DNA of 64,000 nt from Eonycteris spelaea (lineage: Eukaryota > Chordata > Mammalia > Chiroptera > Pteropodidae). Positions within the stretch are counted from its first letter, which is position 1; each line of letters opens with the position of its first letter. Below the pieces are notes generated by a model, which worked only from the letters and a program-made list of their open reading frames with translations, did not search any database and was not told where the DNA came from. Positions 54,401 through 64,000 of the stretch are shown piece by piece. Position numbers and translations under genes: made by a program. The stretch spans positions 1,922,001 through 1,986,000 of the forward strand of contig PUFA01000211.1 in assembly GCA_003508835.1 (NCBI GenBank), read 5' to 3'.

Positions 54401-55719
54401 AAAATAAAATATTAAGTTTAAATAAGAAATCTTCAGGCGAGATAAGAAGGTAAATGGAATGCCAGATGGATTAGCGCATTTGCATTCCCAATGTAAACCA
54501 AAATAATAATACAATAAGCACATACATTTGTGTTTTGATCTACTGATCCAAAGTCTGTAAATCACTTGTTTGTGGTTGTTTTTGTTTTCTATTACTATAA
54601 ATATATTTGTTTTGACACATCTACAGTCTTTCATCTGGTTCCTCTCGTACTCACTCATGATGTTTGCCATAACCTCTACCAGTGTTCCCCAAACCTGTCA
54701 ACTAAGTATTATAAAGTGGGACCCTAAAATACTTTACATGCACAAACTTAAACAAAATTAAACAAAATTAAATAGCTTTATTTAACATAGGACTTTCAGT
54801 TTTTGGAGTCTTTAATTTGCTAACACGTTATGAATTGTCGAGAGGCATATAACATATAACATATACCACACTTTTTTGAGCCTGCAATCTTTTTCTTTTT
54901 TCATCGCACTTATTAACATCTACAGAAAGAGTATGGAACACAGTTGGGGAAAACAGCGACTGAATGAATTTGTTTTTTGCCAGGTCAGTTCTTAGAAGCC
55001 ATTTCTCCGTAGACACCTCATCTACAATTTCAGAAGCTGCCATTAGTTGGACCATGAGCTTATTCTTGGTGCCTAGTGCAAATGTTGTCTACTGGGACTG
55101 ATAAGGTAGACTTACTTATTCAGCTCCTGAGATTCCCAGACTGGTACTACCTCCCAAGCTACAGTCACTCCACAAATGTTAAACAATAATAACTTTTCAT
55201 AAAAAGCACTTTTAAAATTTCAACTTTGTTCACCTATATACCATGCCATAGCAATTTACCTGTTGATTTTCCATTGACAGCAGGGACCTTATCTCGTGTA
55301 CCTTCCTATTTTCTTCATTAACCCACTCATGACTGTTGAAATAATCATCATGTAAATGCCTACCCAACTTTCCAGGCAAGCAAGGCAGGTACTTCTGTTT
55401 TCAACTGACTATGAATGAAACGAGACACATAGAGTTGGATCTATAAGTTAGGAAGCAGCACAGCAAAGATTAGAACTCATGAGTAGGGATCATTCTCCTA
55501 AAAGCATGCTGGTATATTCCTCCACATTGTCACTCAATGGTATTCTAGAGAGAAAAATAATTGAGACTGAGGCTTAGAAAATGACCAAATGGGTCTGTAA
55601 CTCAATGAACACAGACATAAAATACCCATGTAGGAGAAACATATACAGCCCCTCCCACCTTGCTAAACTCTCTGCATAGATACAGAGGGTAGTTGCAAGG
55701 GCTGAAGATGTTAACAAGC
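54401..55719. other. Unassigned non-coding interval with possible weak L2/MIR traces
   Basis: Around 55,270-55,320 (GCAGGGACCTTATCTCGTGT) there is a weak L2 3' word, and around 55,400-55,500 a weak antisense MIR. Neither is firm. Frames in the interval have no domains. Confidence 0.35.
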
Positions 55720-55750
55720 AATAAACAAACAAACAAACAAACAAACAAAT
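55720..55750. repeat. (AAAC)n microsatellite
   Basis: Seven AAAC units. Confidence 0.95.
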
Positions 55751-56769
55751 AACTCTTTCACCACTGGATAACAGAACAGCAAAATGCAGAATCATCCTGC
55801 TGTGGCCCACACAAAAAAAATTTGCATGTTGAAATCATTCCTACTTGGGCATTTATACAGAATTCCTTTCTGTTGTACTTTTCATAACTATGGCAGAGAA
55901 TTATCTGACTGACCAAAATTCTACATCAGTTACTCTCAAGACTGTGAAAGGGGTAGGGTAATAAGGGATATATTAAATATTTTATAGATTTAATTTAGAA
56001 AAAAATATTCATTCCATGTGCCTTTGCAACCTGGAGGCATAGTCAGGGGATTACTGAGGAACCACTGCTGAGGAACCGTGGAACTTGGGGGTGGTCACCT
56101 TTTCCCAAGGTTCTTGATGAACACTCCCAAGCTGACTTTCATAAGGAATAAAAGACTGTCTAATAATCTAATTCCTACTCCTGTACCCAGATGTGCAGGA
56201 AGGAGATTAAACACTAATCACTAGGCCAGAGCCCTAGCCAAAACATTATTCATATAGCCAAGATGTTGAAACTCAGGGAAAAAAAGCTTCTGTAGCCTGT
56301 TTTTTGATAAATACATTAATTTTGGAAGAAACCTATAATTAGGAGCATTTCCAAGGGAATGCATTTACTTCATACTGTGATTTGCTAGCAGCAAGAGAGA
56401 ACCACATAATTTCCATGATGATGATAGAAAGCTCCATCTGGAAAGGGACATTCCAACATTCCTGCTTACTCAGCAAGACAACTCTGGGGAAACTCAAAGA
56501 CACTATAACCTGTGTTCATAAAGATCAAGCAAGTCCAGATTCGAAATACTTTGTAATAGAACTGATCTCTACGGACTGTCTCAAACGAGTGCGCAGTTGT
56601 GAAATCATGAAGTCAAGGGATATTAAACTTAGCATCTTAGCAATCTCTGGTTCCCTCCCTCATTACAGAGTTGGCCAGACTGGCAGCTGCCCTACTCACA
56701 CAGCTGAACTGCATCACTGGGAAGGAAATGGGTCTCAAAATAATCTAACCCAGAGCTTCCCACCCCTTT
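55751..56769. other. Unassigned non-coding interval
   Basis: A 133-codon plus-strand frame (56,382-56,783) is among the longest in the window. It has no signal, domain or repetitive character and no family I recognise, so it is not called as a gene. Confidence 0.35.
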
Positions 56770-56965
56770 ATGAGAAGCAGTAAAGCACTGCAGTGTGGAA
56801 TCTGGAGACTGCTGAGTGGAATCTTGGCTGGGCCATTACTACCTGTGGGTTGAGTAAGCACCTTGAACACCTGTGATTTGGTAGGAGCAATGCATAGAAG
56901 TATGGAAATACAGAACCTGGCTCGCAGTACCGCTCAGTAAACAGCAGCCATTAGCTGTTAGACTC
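56770..56965 (+). mobile_element. MIR SINE
   Basis: CAGTGTGGAATCTGGAGACT, TTGGCTGGGCCATTACTACC, TTGAGTAAGCACCTTGAACA and GCTCAGTAAACAGCAGCCAT keep the MIR order with a degraded core. Confidence 0.65.
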
Positions 56966-57969
56966 AGCTAATGTTAGACTCAGGCAAGAGGGGTCCCCAT
57001 CCTGGCACCAGGCTTTACAGGGCTCAAGTGTAGTTTCCACCCATTGGAATGAGGATGTGCCAACCTGGAGCCCATGCCTCTTTTTCTAGACAGTGTTCTA
57101 GGTAATTGGGAGTCCAAATTTCCTGCCTAAACAGTCCGTTCCCACTTTTGGGGCGTGCATGGATTTATTCCCTAGGGTTTGTCCTCCTAGACCAGATCAC
57201 ACCCCAAGCCCTAGGTGGGAAAGAGGGGAAGCTGTTAGAGTTTGGATGGAGCTTGGAGGCCTCTGAGTGTTGAAGGTGCAAGGGAAAGGGCCAAGGGCAG
57301 GCTTATACTACACCACTAGGTACGAACATTCTTAACTTCCAAGTTAATCAGAAATCCTAAATTTGAACCTGGTCTTCAGGTCGTTATAAAAGTATATTTG
57401 CAAAATCAAGAGGATATTTAACACTTTGATGAGTAACTTTTTAATGTTTAGACCTATGGCATGTGGGTTTCCATTTGTGCTTTTGCCTGCGGCCCACAAA
57501 TGTCAGGGTCAGAACTGACTACTACAGTTGTTTGGATTTTCATCGCACCTACCACTCTGTCAAAGATCTTGGAGTCTATCATGTTGGACTCTAAAGGTCA
57601 CTACTTCCCAAGAAGCACAATAAATGGCTTCATTATTAACACTTATGCCTTAAGGGAAGTTGAACTAAACTTAAAGGAAGGAACAACAGCCTGCTGCATG
57701 AGCAGGCCACTGGACAACAGACTGTGGCTCACAGCGAAAAGGGGTCTAGAGTAAGTGCAGCCCTGGGGAAATGGTTATCTTGACAACTCAGAAGCAGGAG
57801 CCAGCAGATTCCTCTCCAGTACTCTTCCCTTCATGAGGCTCAGCTACTCCCTCCATCTTAGCTCTCTCCCTGTCTTTGACATAAGTAATTCCACTTGTAG
57901 GAACTCATGCTAAGAAAACAAGCAGGAGGAAACTGTGAGCCCAGAATGATGGGAATGATGACATCTGCT
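56966..57969. other. Repeat-poor interval
   Basis: A 97-codon plus-strand frame (57,461-57,754) has a hydrophobic stretch but no recognised family. Nothing else was seen. Confidence 0.35.
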
Positions 57970-58056
57970 TCTTCACTGATGTCTTCCTAACCCTAGCACA
58001 GTGCCCGGCACAGAGTGAATGCTCAGGGTATAGTTACTGTATGTATGAAGGAATGG
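57970..58056 (+). mobile_element. L2 3' end
   Basis: CCTAGCACAGTGCCCGGCAC, AGAGTGAATGCTCAGGGTAT and GTATGAAGGAATGG, an L2 3' terminus. Confidence 0.8.
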
Positions 58057-58079
58057 CAAAGATTTGTGAAGAAAGATGC

Positions 58080-58460
58080 TTACTGACTTTGTTTGTAATA
58101 GCGAAAATATATGAAATGACCTAAATGCCTAAAATTAGAAAAATAATTAAATAAAATATTAAACATCAATACAATGGCGTATTAAGCACTCATTTAAAAT
58201 TATGGTTTAAAAATAAAGTCTAGTGGAAAATTCTGACAGTAGAATTTTAAATAAAAAAGCAGGATATAAAATTATATAGAATATAGAACTGACATAAAAT
58301 TGTATGTGAAGAAACACACATATATCAGTTACATCTAAGTGTTAACAGAGTTGTTCTCTGTAGTTGTGGAATTCTGAGTAATTTTTAGTTTCCAATTCAT
58401 CCTTTTTGTTTTCAAAATTTTCTACACCATATATACACAAACATAATAGTAAAATTAGTG
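58080..58460 (+). mobile_element. Old L1 (L1M-type) 3' end
   Basis: TTTGTTTGTAATAGCGAAAA, GACCTAAATGCCTAAAATTA, ATCAATACAATGGCGTATTA and TTCAAAATTTTCTACACCAT follow the end of ORF2 and the 3'UTR of an old L1. Confidence 0.75.
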
Positions 58461-58640
58461 TTTTTAAGATGGAAAACCCCATCGACAAAGTTAAATGTGA
58501 AACAGAATGCCAAAGAAAGATTTTGCAATATACCTGAGTCTTAAAGTTACTATCATTAATTTATAAAGAACTCATAAAAAGATAAAAAGCAAAAGATAAA
58601 CAGTCCCATAGAAAAGTGGGTAAACTATAGTGTGGTAATT
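58461..58640 (+). mobile_element. Old L1 ORF2 fragment
   Basis: AAGATTTTGCAATATACCTG, TTAATTTATAAAGAACTCAT and CAGTCCCATAGAAAAGTGGG are ORF2 words that precede the 3' end in a normal L1. Here they come after it, so this is a separate insertion or a rearranged piece. Confidence 0.65.
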
Positions 58641-59114
58641 AGCTTTCCACCAAAATTCATTCTCCCTGACTGCAGTCCTAGCTTCATGCTGGGTGGGCCT
58701 TCACAGCCACACTGCATTTCCCAGCATCCCTAGGAAGCATGTATGGTCTTCAACTCTCTTTATCAGAGTGATAGAAATGAAGTGCACCAATTTTATACCC
58801 GATCCCCAAACTCTCTGGGGTAGTTTATAAAGTAGTAGAACCCCATTTCCAACCTTAATATACGCAGGTTGCACCACTATCTGAAAGGAGAGCACCCCTA
58901 TGAAACTTTTCATAAAATAAAATGGCGTAAAGCTTGTGTTATGTCACTTTGCTTTTACAAAAGACCTACATTAGTACCTGTTTTCAATGACCAAAAGAAA
59001 CCCGAAGAAGATTTTTGCTTTTACAAGAAAAGCTGTTACTGTACTAATGCAGATCTTTGTTAAAGCAAAGTGGAGTAATGAAAATTTTCAGAAAGTGAGA
59101 GAAACCTAGACTGA
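58641..59114. other. Unassigned non-coding stretch
   Basis: Nothing recognised. Confidence 0.4.
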
Positions 59115-59205
59115 GCCATTAATAGGAGCTCAACACTTCATAGACATGATTTCATTTAATCCTACCAACAAACCCATGAGGCAGATTACAAGAAAAACCT
59201 CAGTT
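59115..59205 (-). mobile_element. MIR fragment, antisense
   Basis: CATGATTTCATTTAATCCTA, CCAACAAACCCATGAGGCAG, the tail-side half of a reversed MIR. Confidence 0.7.
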
Positions 59206-59287
59206 TTTTTACTTCCTATGTAGGAAGAAACCCAGTTCTTTCCTACTACGCCTTTTTTTTCCTGTGTTTCTCCTGTACTTTCACACT

Positions 59288-59610
59288 ACAGATGTTCCTC
59301 AACTTACGATGGGATTATGTCCTGATAAAGCCACCATGAACTGAAAATATCACAAGTCAAAATGCATTTAGTGCACCTACCCTACCAAACACCACAGCTT
59401 AGCTTAGCCTACCTTAAATGCGGTCAGAACACTGAATCAACTTACAGTTGAGCTAAATCATCTCACTGCTACTGCCCAGTATCATGAGAAAGTATCATAC
59501 TGCATATTGCCAGCACAGGAAAAGATCAAAATTCAGGTTTTACTGAATTCAAATTGTTTTTATACCATGTAAAACTGAAAATCATTAGTCAGAAAACACC
59601 TGTACCATCA
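59288..59610. mobile_element. Tigger-type (TcMar) DNA transposon remnant
   Basis: GATGTTCCTCAACTTACGAT, GGGATTATGTCCTGATAAAG, ATATCACAAGTCAAAATGCA, TTTAGTGCACCTACCCTACC and TTAGCTTAGCCTACCTTAAA are the opening blocks of a widespread non-autonomous Tigger-related element. The far end is eroded near 59,610 (AAATCATTAGTCAGAAAACA). Confidence 0.75.
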
Positions 59611-59689
59611 CACAGAGAGCACTCACATTTCTGACACTTCTGGTCACCAAATGTGGGCAAGAGGAAAGTTTCCCCACAGCAAGCAATTC

Positions 59690-60569
59690 TCTGTAACACT
59701 AGCTGCATGTCCTACAATTTGACTCAGTTCTGACAATATCTACCTGGAGGTAGAATCAGATACCACAGGTTAAGGATTCAGTATTATGGGCCTGCCACTC
59801 ACCCTGCTTCAGATGCCAGTTGCAAGCTCAGGTTATCACCTGTGCTTCTGAATGACCTGCTAAAGATTGCAGGTTCCAACAGCATCCTCCAACTCAGGAT
59901 GCCAATCATATGTCCAAGCTGTTACCTATACTTATGACCGACTGGCTATACCTCAGAAGTTCCCATGATCCCCTCTTTGAATTTAATTAATTTGTTAGAG
60001 AGGCTCAGAGAAACATTTACTGACGTTTACCAGTTTATTAAAAGATATGATAAAAGCTACAGATGAACATCCAGATGGCAGAGATGTGTAGAACAAGGTA
60101 TGTGAGAAGGGGCTCTAGCTTTCATGACCTGTCCAAGTGAACTACTTTCCAGCACCTCCACATGTTCACACACCTGGAAACTCTCTGAACCCTGTACTTG
60201 TGGGGTTTTATGGAGGCCTCATCACATAGGCATGATCAACTATAAACACTATTTTCAGCCCTTTTCCTTTCTCAAGAGCATAGTGAGTGGTTGTGGGGAA
60301 GGGGTTGAAAATTCCAAGCTTCTAATCATGGCTTGGTCTGTCTGGTGACCAATCCTCATCCAGGACCCCTAGAGTTTCCTCATCAGGACAAAAGACACTC
60401 CTATCACCCAGCAAATTAGAAGTGTTTCAGGAGCCCTGTGTTAGAAATAGGGTCACAGAGCAAATATTAGAACAAAAGTTGCTCCTAGTGCTCTTACCAC
60501 CCAGGAAACTATGAGGGTTTGAGAAGCCTTGTGTCAGGTACAGGGGGCAGAGATTAATATATATTTTCT
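59690..60569 (-). mobile_element. ERVL (MLT2-type) LTR or LTR-proximal remnant, antisense
   Basis: CAGTTTATTAAAAGATATGA, GATGAACATCCAGATGGCAG, GGGGTTTTATGGAGGCCTCA, CTAATCATGGCTTGGTCTGT, CAAAAGACACTCCTATCACC and CAGGAAACTATGAGGGTTTG are blocks of a mammalian ERVL-type LTR read in reverse. Its left part (59,690-60,000) is more diverged. No internal retroviral genes are visible. Confidence 0.6.
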
Positions 60570-60650
60570 ATATCTTACAGGTATTATTTTACTCCTCACT
60601 TTAGAGATAAGAAAACTGAGGCTAGACACAGTTCACCCTGTGTCATGTGG
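60570..60650 (-). mobile_element. MIR fragment, antisense
   Basis: TTATTTTACTCCTCACTTTA, GAGATAAGAAAACTGAGGCT and AGACACAGTTCACCCTGTGT, a reversed MIR core. Confidence 0.6.
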
Positions 60651-60887
60651 TATATGTCTATATAGAAATGGCCTGAAAAGTTATACACTAAAACATTATA
60701 GTGGTTATTTCTGAATGTTCAGTGGTAAATACTTATGTATACATGTTTTTCTCAACAAACATACATTACTTGTATAATTTTAAATGGGAAAAAAAGTTTT
60801 AAATGACAGTAATTCATTAGAATTTTTTCACAGCTTAAGATACGAGCCAAAGAACTTTCAGAGGAGTATATAAATTATTTTTTCTTC

Positions 60888-60933
60888 GTGTGTGTGTGCA
60901 TTCTACATACACACACACACATGCACACACACA
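60888..60933. repeat. (GT)n then (CA)n tracts with snap-back potential
   Basis: TGTGTGTGTGCA at 60,889-60,900 is the exact complement of TGCACACACACA at 60,922-60,933, with a 21-base loop that itself holds CA units. Confidence 0.9.
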
Positions 60934-61130
60934 TAAATTTTACTACCAATATTATACCCAAATCTGAAAGTTTCAAAAGGAGGTCAGAGAGTTAATAATT
61001 ACTGGGACTTCAAATTCCACCCTGACCCTCCGTGAGACCCTCTGATTCACCATCATGTTACAATGAGGTTGGCCCACTGACCTGCATCGTCAAGTTCATA
61101 GTAGATATGCTGGCATTAGGACATTATAAA
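60934..61130. other. Short unassigned stretch
   Basis: Nothing recognised. Confidence 0.4.
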
Positions 61131-61296
61131 CAGGAGTAGACATCCTTTTTCTGTAAAAAGCCAGATAGTAAATATTTTAGGCGTTTGGGTCATACAGTTT
61201 GTTATAACTACCCACCTGGATTTAGCTGTGCCTCAACCAAACTCTATTTCTAAAACAGGTATTTGACATGTGAGCCATGGTTGGCCAAGCCCCATG
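61131..61296 (-). mobile_element. hAT-type non-autonomous DNA transposon
   Basis: CAGGAGTAGACATCCTTTTT, CTGTAAAAAGCCAGATAGTA, AATATTTTAGGCGTTTGGGT and a closing GAGCCATGGTTGGCCAAGCC. Same family as 20,723 and 47,997, shortened in the middle. Confidence 0.8.
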
Positions 61297-61302
61297 ATAG
61301 AC

Positions 61303-61472
61303 CCTTGCTACTCAAAGTGTGGTCTCTGCACCAACAGCATCCGAATCACTTGAAAGACTGTCAGAAATGCAGAATCTCAGGCCTATTTCTAGACTTACTG
61401 GTTGGGAATCTATATTTTAGTAAGCTGCCCTGGTGATTTGCATCACATTCCAGTGTGAGAAGCTCTGCGATA
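61303..61472 (+). mobile_element. hAT-type (MER5/MER20-like) element
   Basis: TTGCTACTCAAAGTGTGGTC, CAACAGCATCCGAATCACTT, GTCAGAAATGCAGAATCTCA and GTGAGAAGCTCTGCGATAG. Both ends present. Confidence 0.8.
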
Positions 61473-61473
61473 G

Positions 61474-61656
61474 AAACTGATTCTCATGTGTGGCTGCTCA
61501 CTGGAATCATCCGGGGAGTTTTTTGTTTGTTTGTTTGTTTGTTTGTTTTTAAAGTACCGATGCCAGAGATTCTGATTTATTTGGTACAGGATAGAATCCA
61601 AGATTTCAAATATTAAAAAGCCCCCAGGTGATTCTAATGTGAATCTATAAACAAGA
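61474..61656 (+). mobile_element. hAT-type (MER5/MER20-like) element with (TTTG)n inside
   Basis: ACTGATTCTCATGTGTGGCT, CTCACTGGAATCATCCGGGG, GATGCCAGAGATTCTGATTT and CCCCCAGGTGATTCTAATGT. A (TTTG)n of about seven units (61,521-61,550) has grown at the internal T-rich segment. It starts about two bases after the previous hAT element. Confidence 0.75.
61521..61550. repeat. (TTTG)n microsatellite
   Basis: Six to seven TTTG units, seen directly. Confidence 0.95.
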
Positions 61657-62849
61657 TCATTTGAGTGTTCCTAATTATGACTCAATAACAAAGAACACTG
61701 CCCATGAGAAGAATAAAACATTCAACAGCCTTGGCTCAGGTGTTGCAGGAGAAATACCTGTTTCTTTCCACCTCAACAGGGAGGCGGCCTCCTTCCCTAC
61801 CCTGGGAATGACACCTGTGAGGACCCCTACCAAAAGGCAAGCTATCACCTGCTGATTCATGTTGTCTCAGGCCAGTTCCCATGTGGCTATCACAGACCTG
61901 GCTGCTGAGTATGCTGATCCCTGGGAGCTGGGCCCAGCCACACACAGAGTGAGAACCCAGTCACCATGATTTAGCTCCAGAAACCATGGAAATACTTAGA
62001 TGTCACTAATCTAAGGGTGAAATCCAGAAGAATCCCATGATGAGAAAGCCTAACCCTCTTTATAAAAAGATTAAAATGAAGAGGCAGTCCTTCTTCACAG
62101 ACAAAAGGCTGTATTGTCCAATTGAAAACAACAGGCATAAACTGGGGCTGCTAAGGACAAAGCAGACATGTAGTTACTCATGCTACTCCAGCACTCTGCC
62201 TTTCGACAGAATAATTAGATGGGAGCATGCCTTTGTTAGGTCAGGGCAAATCACATATATAGCATCTGTGAGGCCTTCAGAATGTGTTTCAGAATGCATT
62301 TCTCTTACAGTCCACCGCAGTCCAATTTTGACACATCTGTTGTGCCATACAAAAATTACTCTACCTTTTTCCTCTACAACTTGTTTCTAAGAGCTCACAG
62401 CCATGTCAAGCTACTGTCTCCGGGAGGATAAGGAAGCCCAGGAAATTGTTTACAACACAAGACCCCTGTTGCAAGCCTCCCAGGATATATTTGTACTGAT
62501 GTGGAGTCACTTAGATGTGTAAAATGTCCTTTTTTGTGTTTACAAAATTCTGTGGCCCAGATTGCCTCACATTGTAAAAAGTGCTGAGGAAATGCCCTTA
62601 CAGAATGATTTTTTTACAGACTGTGTGCTTTGCTGTAGGAAGATAGAGTAGCATAGCCCTCAGAACAAGCTGGAAATATGAACCATTTACAGGCAGGAGA
62701 ATGTTTACTGGGTTAAAGAGCAGGGGGTACAACTAAACAACCAGAGAAATGCTTATGAGATATTCCCAGTTTAGGAATGCTTCCTCAAAGAAACACTTTT
62801 TTTAGGATTATGAATAAAGCTGGGAAATTAAAGCATAAGTTTTATCCAC
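61657..62849. other. Repeat-poor interval
   Basis: A 117-codon plus-strand frame (62,037-62,390) is open, basic at its start and Thr/Ser-rich at its end, with no recognised family. Overlapping frames at 61,661-61,945 are on both strands. No gene is called. Confidence 0.4.
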
Positions 62850-63010
62850 TTATTGGCTTTATGACCTTGATTGCAATGCCAGATCTCACTAAGCCTCAAT
62901 TTCTCAACTGTAAAGTTAGAATAATAATGGAATATGCATCTCGTAAAGAAGATAACGCACACAGGGCTCTGTTAGCACAGTGTAAGGACTTGATAGCTAT
63001 TATGACTATA
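62850..63010 (+). mobile_element. MIR SINE
   Basis: TTGGCTTTATGACCTTGATT, AAGCCTCAATTTCTCAACTG, TAAAGTTAGAATAATAATGG and AAGGACTTGATAGCTATTAT, a MIR from core to tail. Confidence 0.8.
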
Positions 63011-63269
63011 TCATCTAACTACTTCCTTATGATAAATCCCTCCAAATGCATATGACCTGCCTCATGCCTTCCTGGAGCGTCTGTCTGTTCTCCAAGGACC
63101 CAGCCCCTACATGCCAGGAGGACCAAGAACCCACAGAAATCCTATCTGATGGGCCTATATGTCTGATCATCTACCTTGTACTTAGGGCTTTAAGTCCCTT
63201 CTAAGTTACAGACTAGCATTCAATTCCCTGAGTCCAGCCCTCCCCTGAATGTCCTCAGAAAGCTCAAAA
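63011..63269. other. Unassigned non-coding stretch
   Basis: Nothing recognised. Possibly an eroded upstream part of the L2 copy that follows. Confidence 0.35.
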
Positions 63270-63480
63270 TCCACATGTGCCAAATTGTAATCATGATTTT
63301 TTCCTCCCCAACCTGCTTCTTCTCCCTTTGGTCTCTGTCAGAGAATGGTACCCCTGGCTTCCCATCACCCAGGCAGGAAACCTAAATGTTGCTTCACCTC
63401 TTCCCTTACCCTCGCCCTCACCTGTAGGTGCCCAATCTCCCCAGGTCTTACCATGCCATCCCCTGCTTTGTTTCCTCCCA
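63270..63480 (+). mobile_element. L2 LINE fragment (ORF2)
   Basis: CAACCTGCTTCTTCTCCCTT, TCTCTGTCAGAGAATGGTAC, CCATCACCCAGGCAGGAAAC and CTTCACCTCTTCCCTTACCC follow the L2 ORF2 segment before the GTC-rich block. The open frames at 63,277-63,715 on both strands lie on it and are by-products. Confidence 0.75.
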
Positions 63481-63824
63481 TAGCCCCCAGCCTATTTGGC
63501 ACCCTAGTAGCAGGTGATGTTGGGGCTCTGTGCCCCACTCTATGGCCTTCAACACTGACTGTGGTGTCCAAGCATGAAAGCTCAGCTCCATTTTCTGGAG
63601 CTGAGACAGAACAGCGTCTCCACATCAAATCATCCTGAAGGATGGGGCTGAAGCTCTTTTTTACAGGACTTTTGTCTAAGATCGCAGCACTTGGAGGCCT
63701 GCCTCCTTCCCCCACTCTCTCATAGGTCCCCCTGAGATCACTTACTTAATAGACCTCTTGCTTATGAATCCTTGTCTCAGGGTCTGCTTCTGGGGCATCC
63801 AACCTTAAGAAGCCCTCAGTATTG
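63481..63824. other. Unassigned stretch between two L2 pieces
   Basis: Interrupts the L2 copy by about 345 bases. No transposon ends recognised. It may be an old insertion. Confidence 0.4.
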
Positions 63825-63960
63825 CTGGTATGACCTATCTCAGCAGCCTCCTAGCTGCTCTTCCAATTGCAAATATTTCTCCACTGCAATCCTTTTACCC
63901 ACTGTCCACAGCAAAAAAGATATTTGATAATTCCCCCATTACAAACAAACCAAGGTTCCA
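63825..63960 (+). mobile_element. L2 LINE fragment, continuation
   Basis: CAGCAGCCTCCTAGCTGCTC, TTTCTCCACTGCAATCCTTT and ACCCACTGTCCACAGCAAAA follow the L2 block that comes next after the segment at 63,270-63,480, so both are probably one copy. It runs toward the window edge. Confidence 0.7.
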
Positions 63961-64000
63961 ATTCTCTAGAATGATGCATGCTGAAGTATTCAAGGGTGAG

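Noticed and set aside
56210..56250. CACTAGGCCAGAGCCCTAGC-type words as a possible tRNA-derived SINE tail
   Set aside because: No A or B box and no poly-A nearby. The likeness is limited to a few words.
56382..56783. 133-codon plus-strand frame
   Set aside because: No recognisable domain, and the 3' part enters the start of a MIR. The length is within chance for 64 kb read in six frames.
62037..62390. 117-codon plus-strand frame
   Set aside because: No recognisable domain. Kept only as a remark on the repeat-poor interval.

Overview
The window reads as a stretch of placental-mammal nuclear DNA that is intergenic or lies inside one or more large introns. No open reading frame over about 150 codons exists. 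No exon chain, CpG island, tRNA or snRNA gene, bacterial-type operon or CRISPR array could be supported. What can be read is a dense layering of old interspersed repeats: L1, L2 and MIR retrotransposon copies, ERVL and ERVL-MaLR LTRs, hAT and Tigger DNA-transposon remnants, and many microsatellites. All names are from memory of family consensus motifs, so subfamily names and ends (usually within about 10-40 bases) are approximate.

No primate Alu, rodent B1/B2, carnivore, ruminant or equid lineage-specific SINE was recognised. The 3' ends of the younger L1 copies resemble laurasiatherian L1. The antisense L1 tail near 44,116 resembles the bat L1 3' end as I remember it. A laurasiatherian, possibly a bat, is the best guess, held loosely.

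Layout. 1-8.6 kb: mostly unassigned, C/T-rich in part, with L2, MIR and old L1 pieces. 8.6-13.4 kb: a 4.8 kb composite L1 flanked by a 12-base target-site duplication and holding two 5'UTRs and a MIR piece. 13.4-31.4 kb: scattered MIR, L2, hAT and MLT1-type LTR remnants, a 3' L1 copy at 17.6-18.2 kb with a 12-base duplication, and long repeat-poor stretches. 31.4-37.7 kb: a nested region with an L1 inside an older L1, an MST-type LTR inside a MIR, and an L1 whose ORF1 is nearly open but whose ORF2 is almost wholly deleted. 37.7-42 kb: repeat-poor. 42-46 kb: nested LTR and DNA transposon, microsatellites and L1 pieces, including a strong inverted duplication (44,226-44,311 and 45,013-45,095). 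46-64 kb: L2/MIR/hAT-rich, with a second inverted repeat (51,805-51,862 and 53,337-53,393), an ERVL LTR at about 60 kb and three adjacent hAT-type elements at 61.1-61.7 kb.

No genes act together here. The most useful content is the insertion history and two pairs of inverted near-identical segments that the common repeat families do not explain. No previously undescribed functional system was found.
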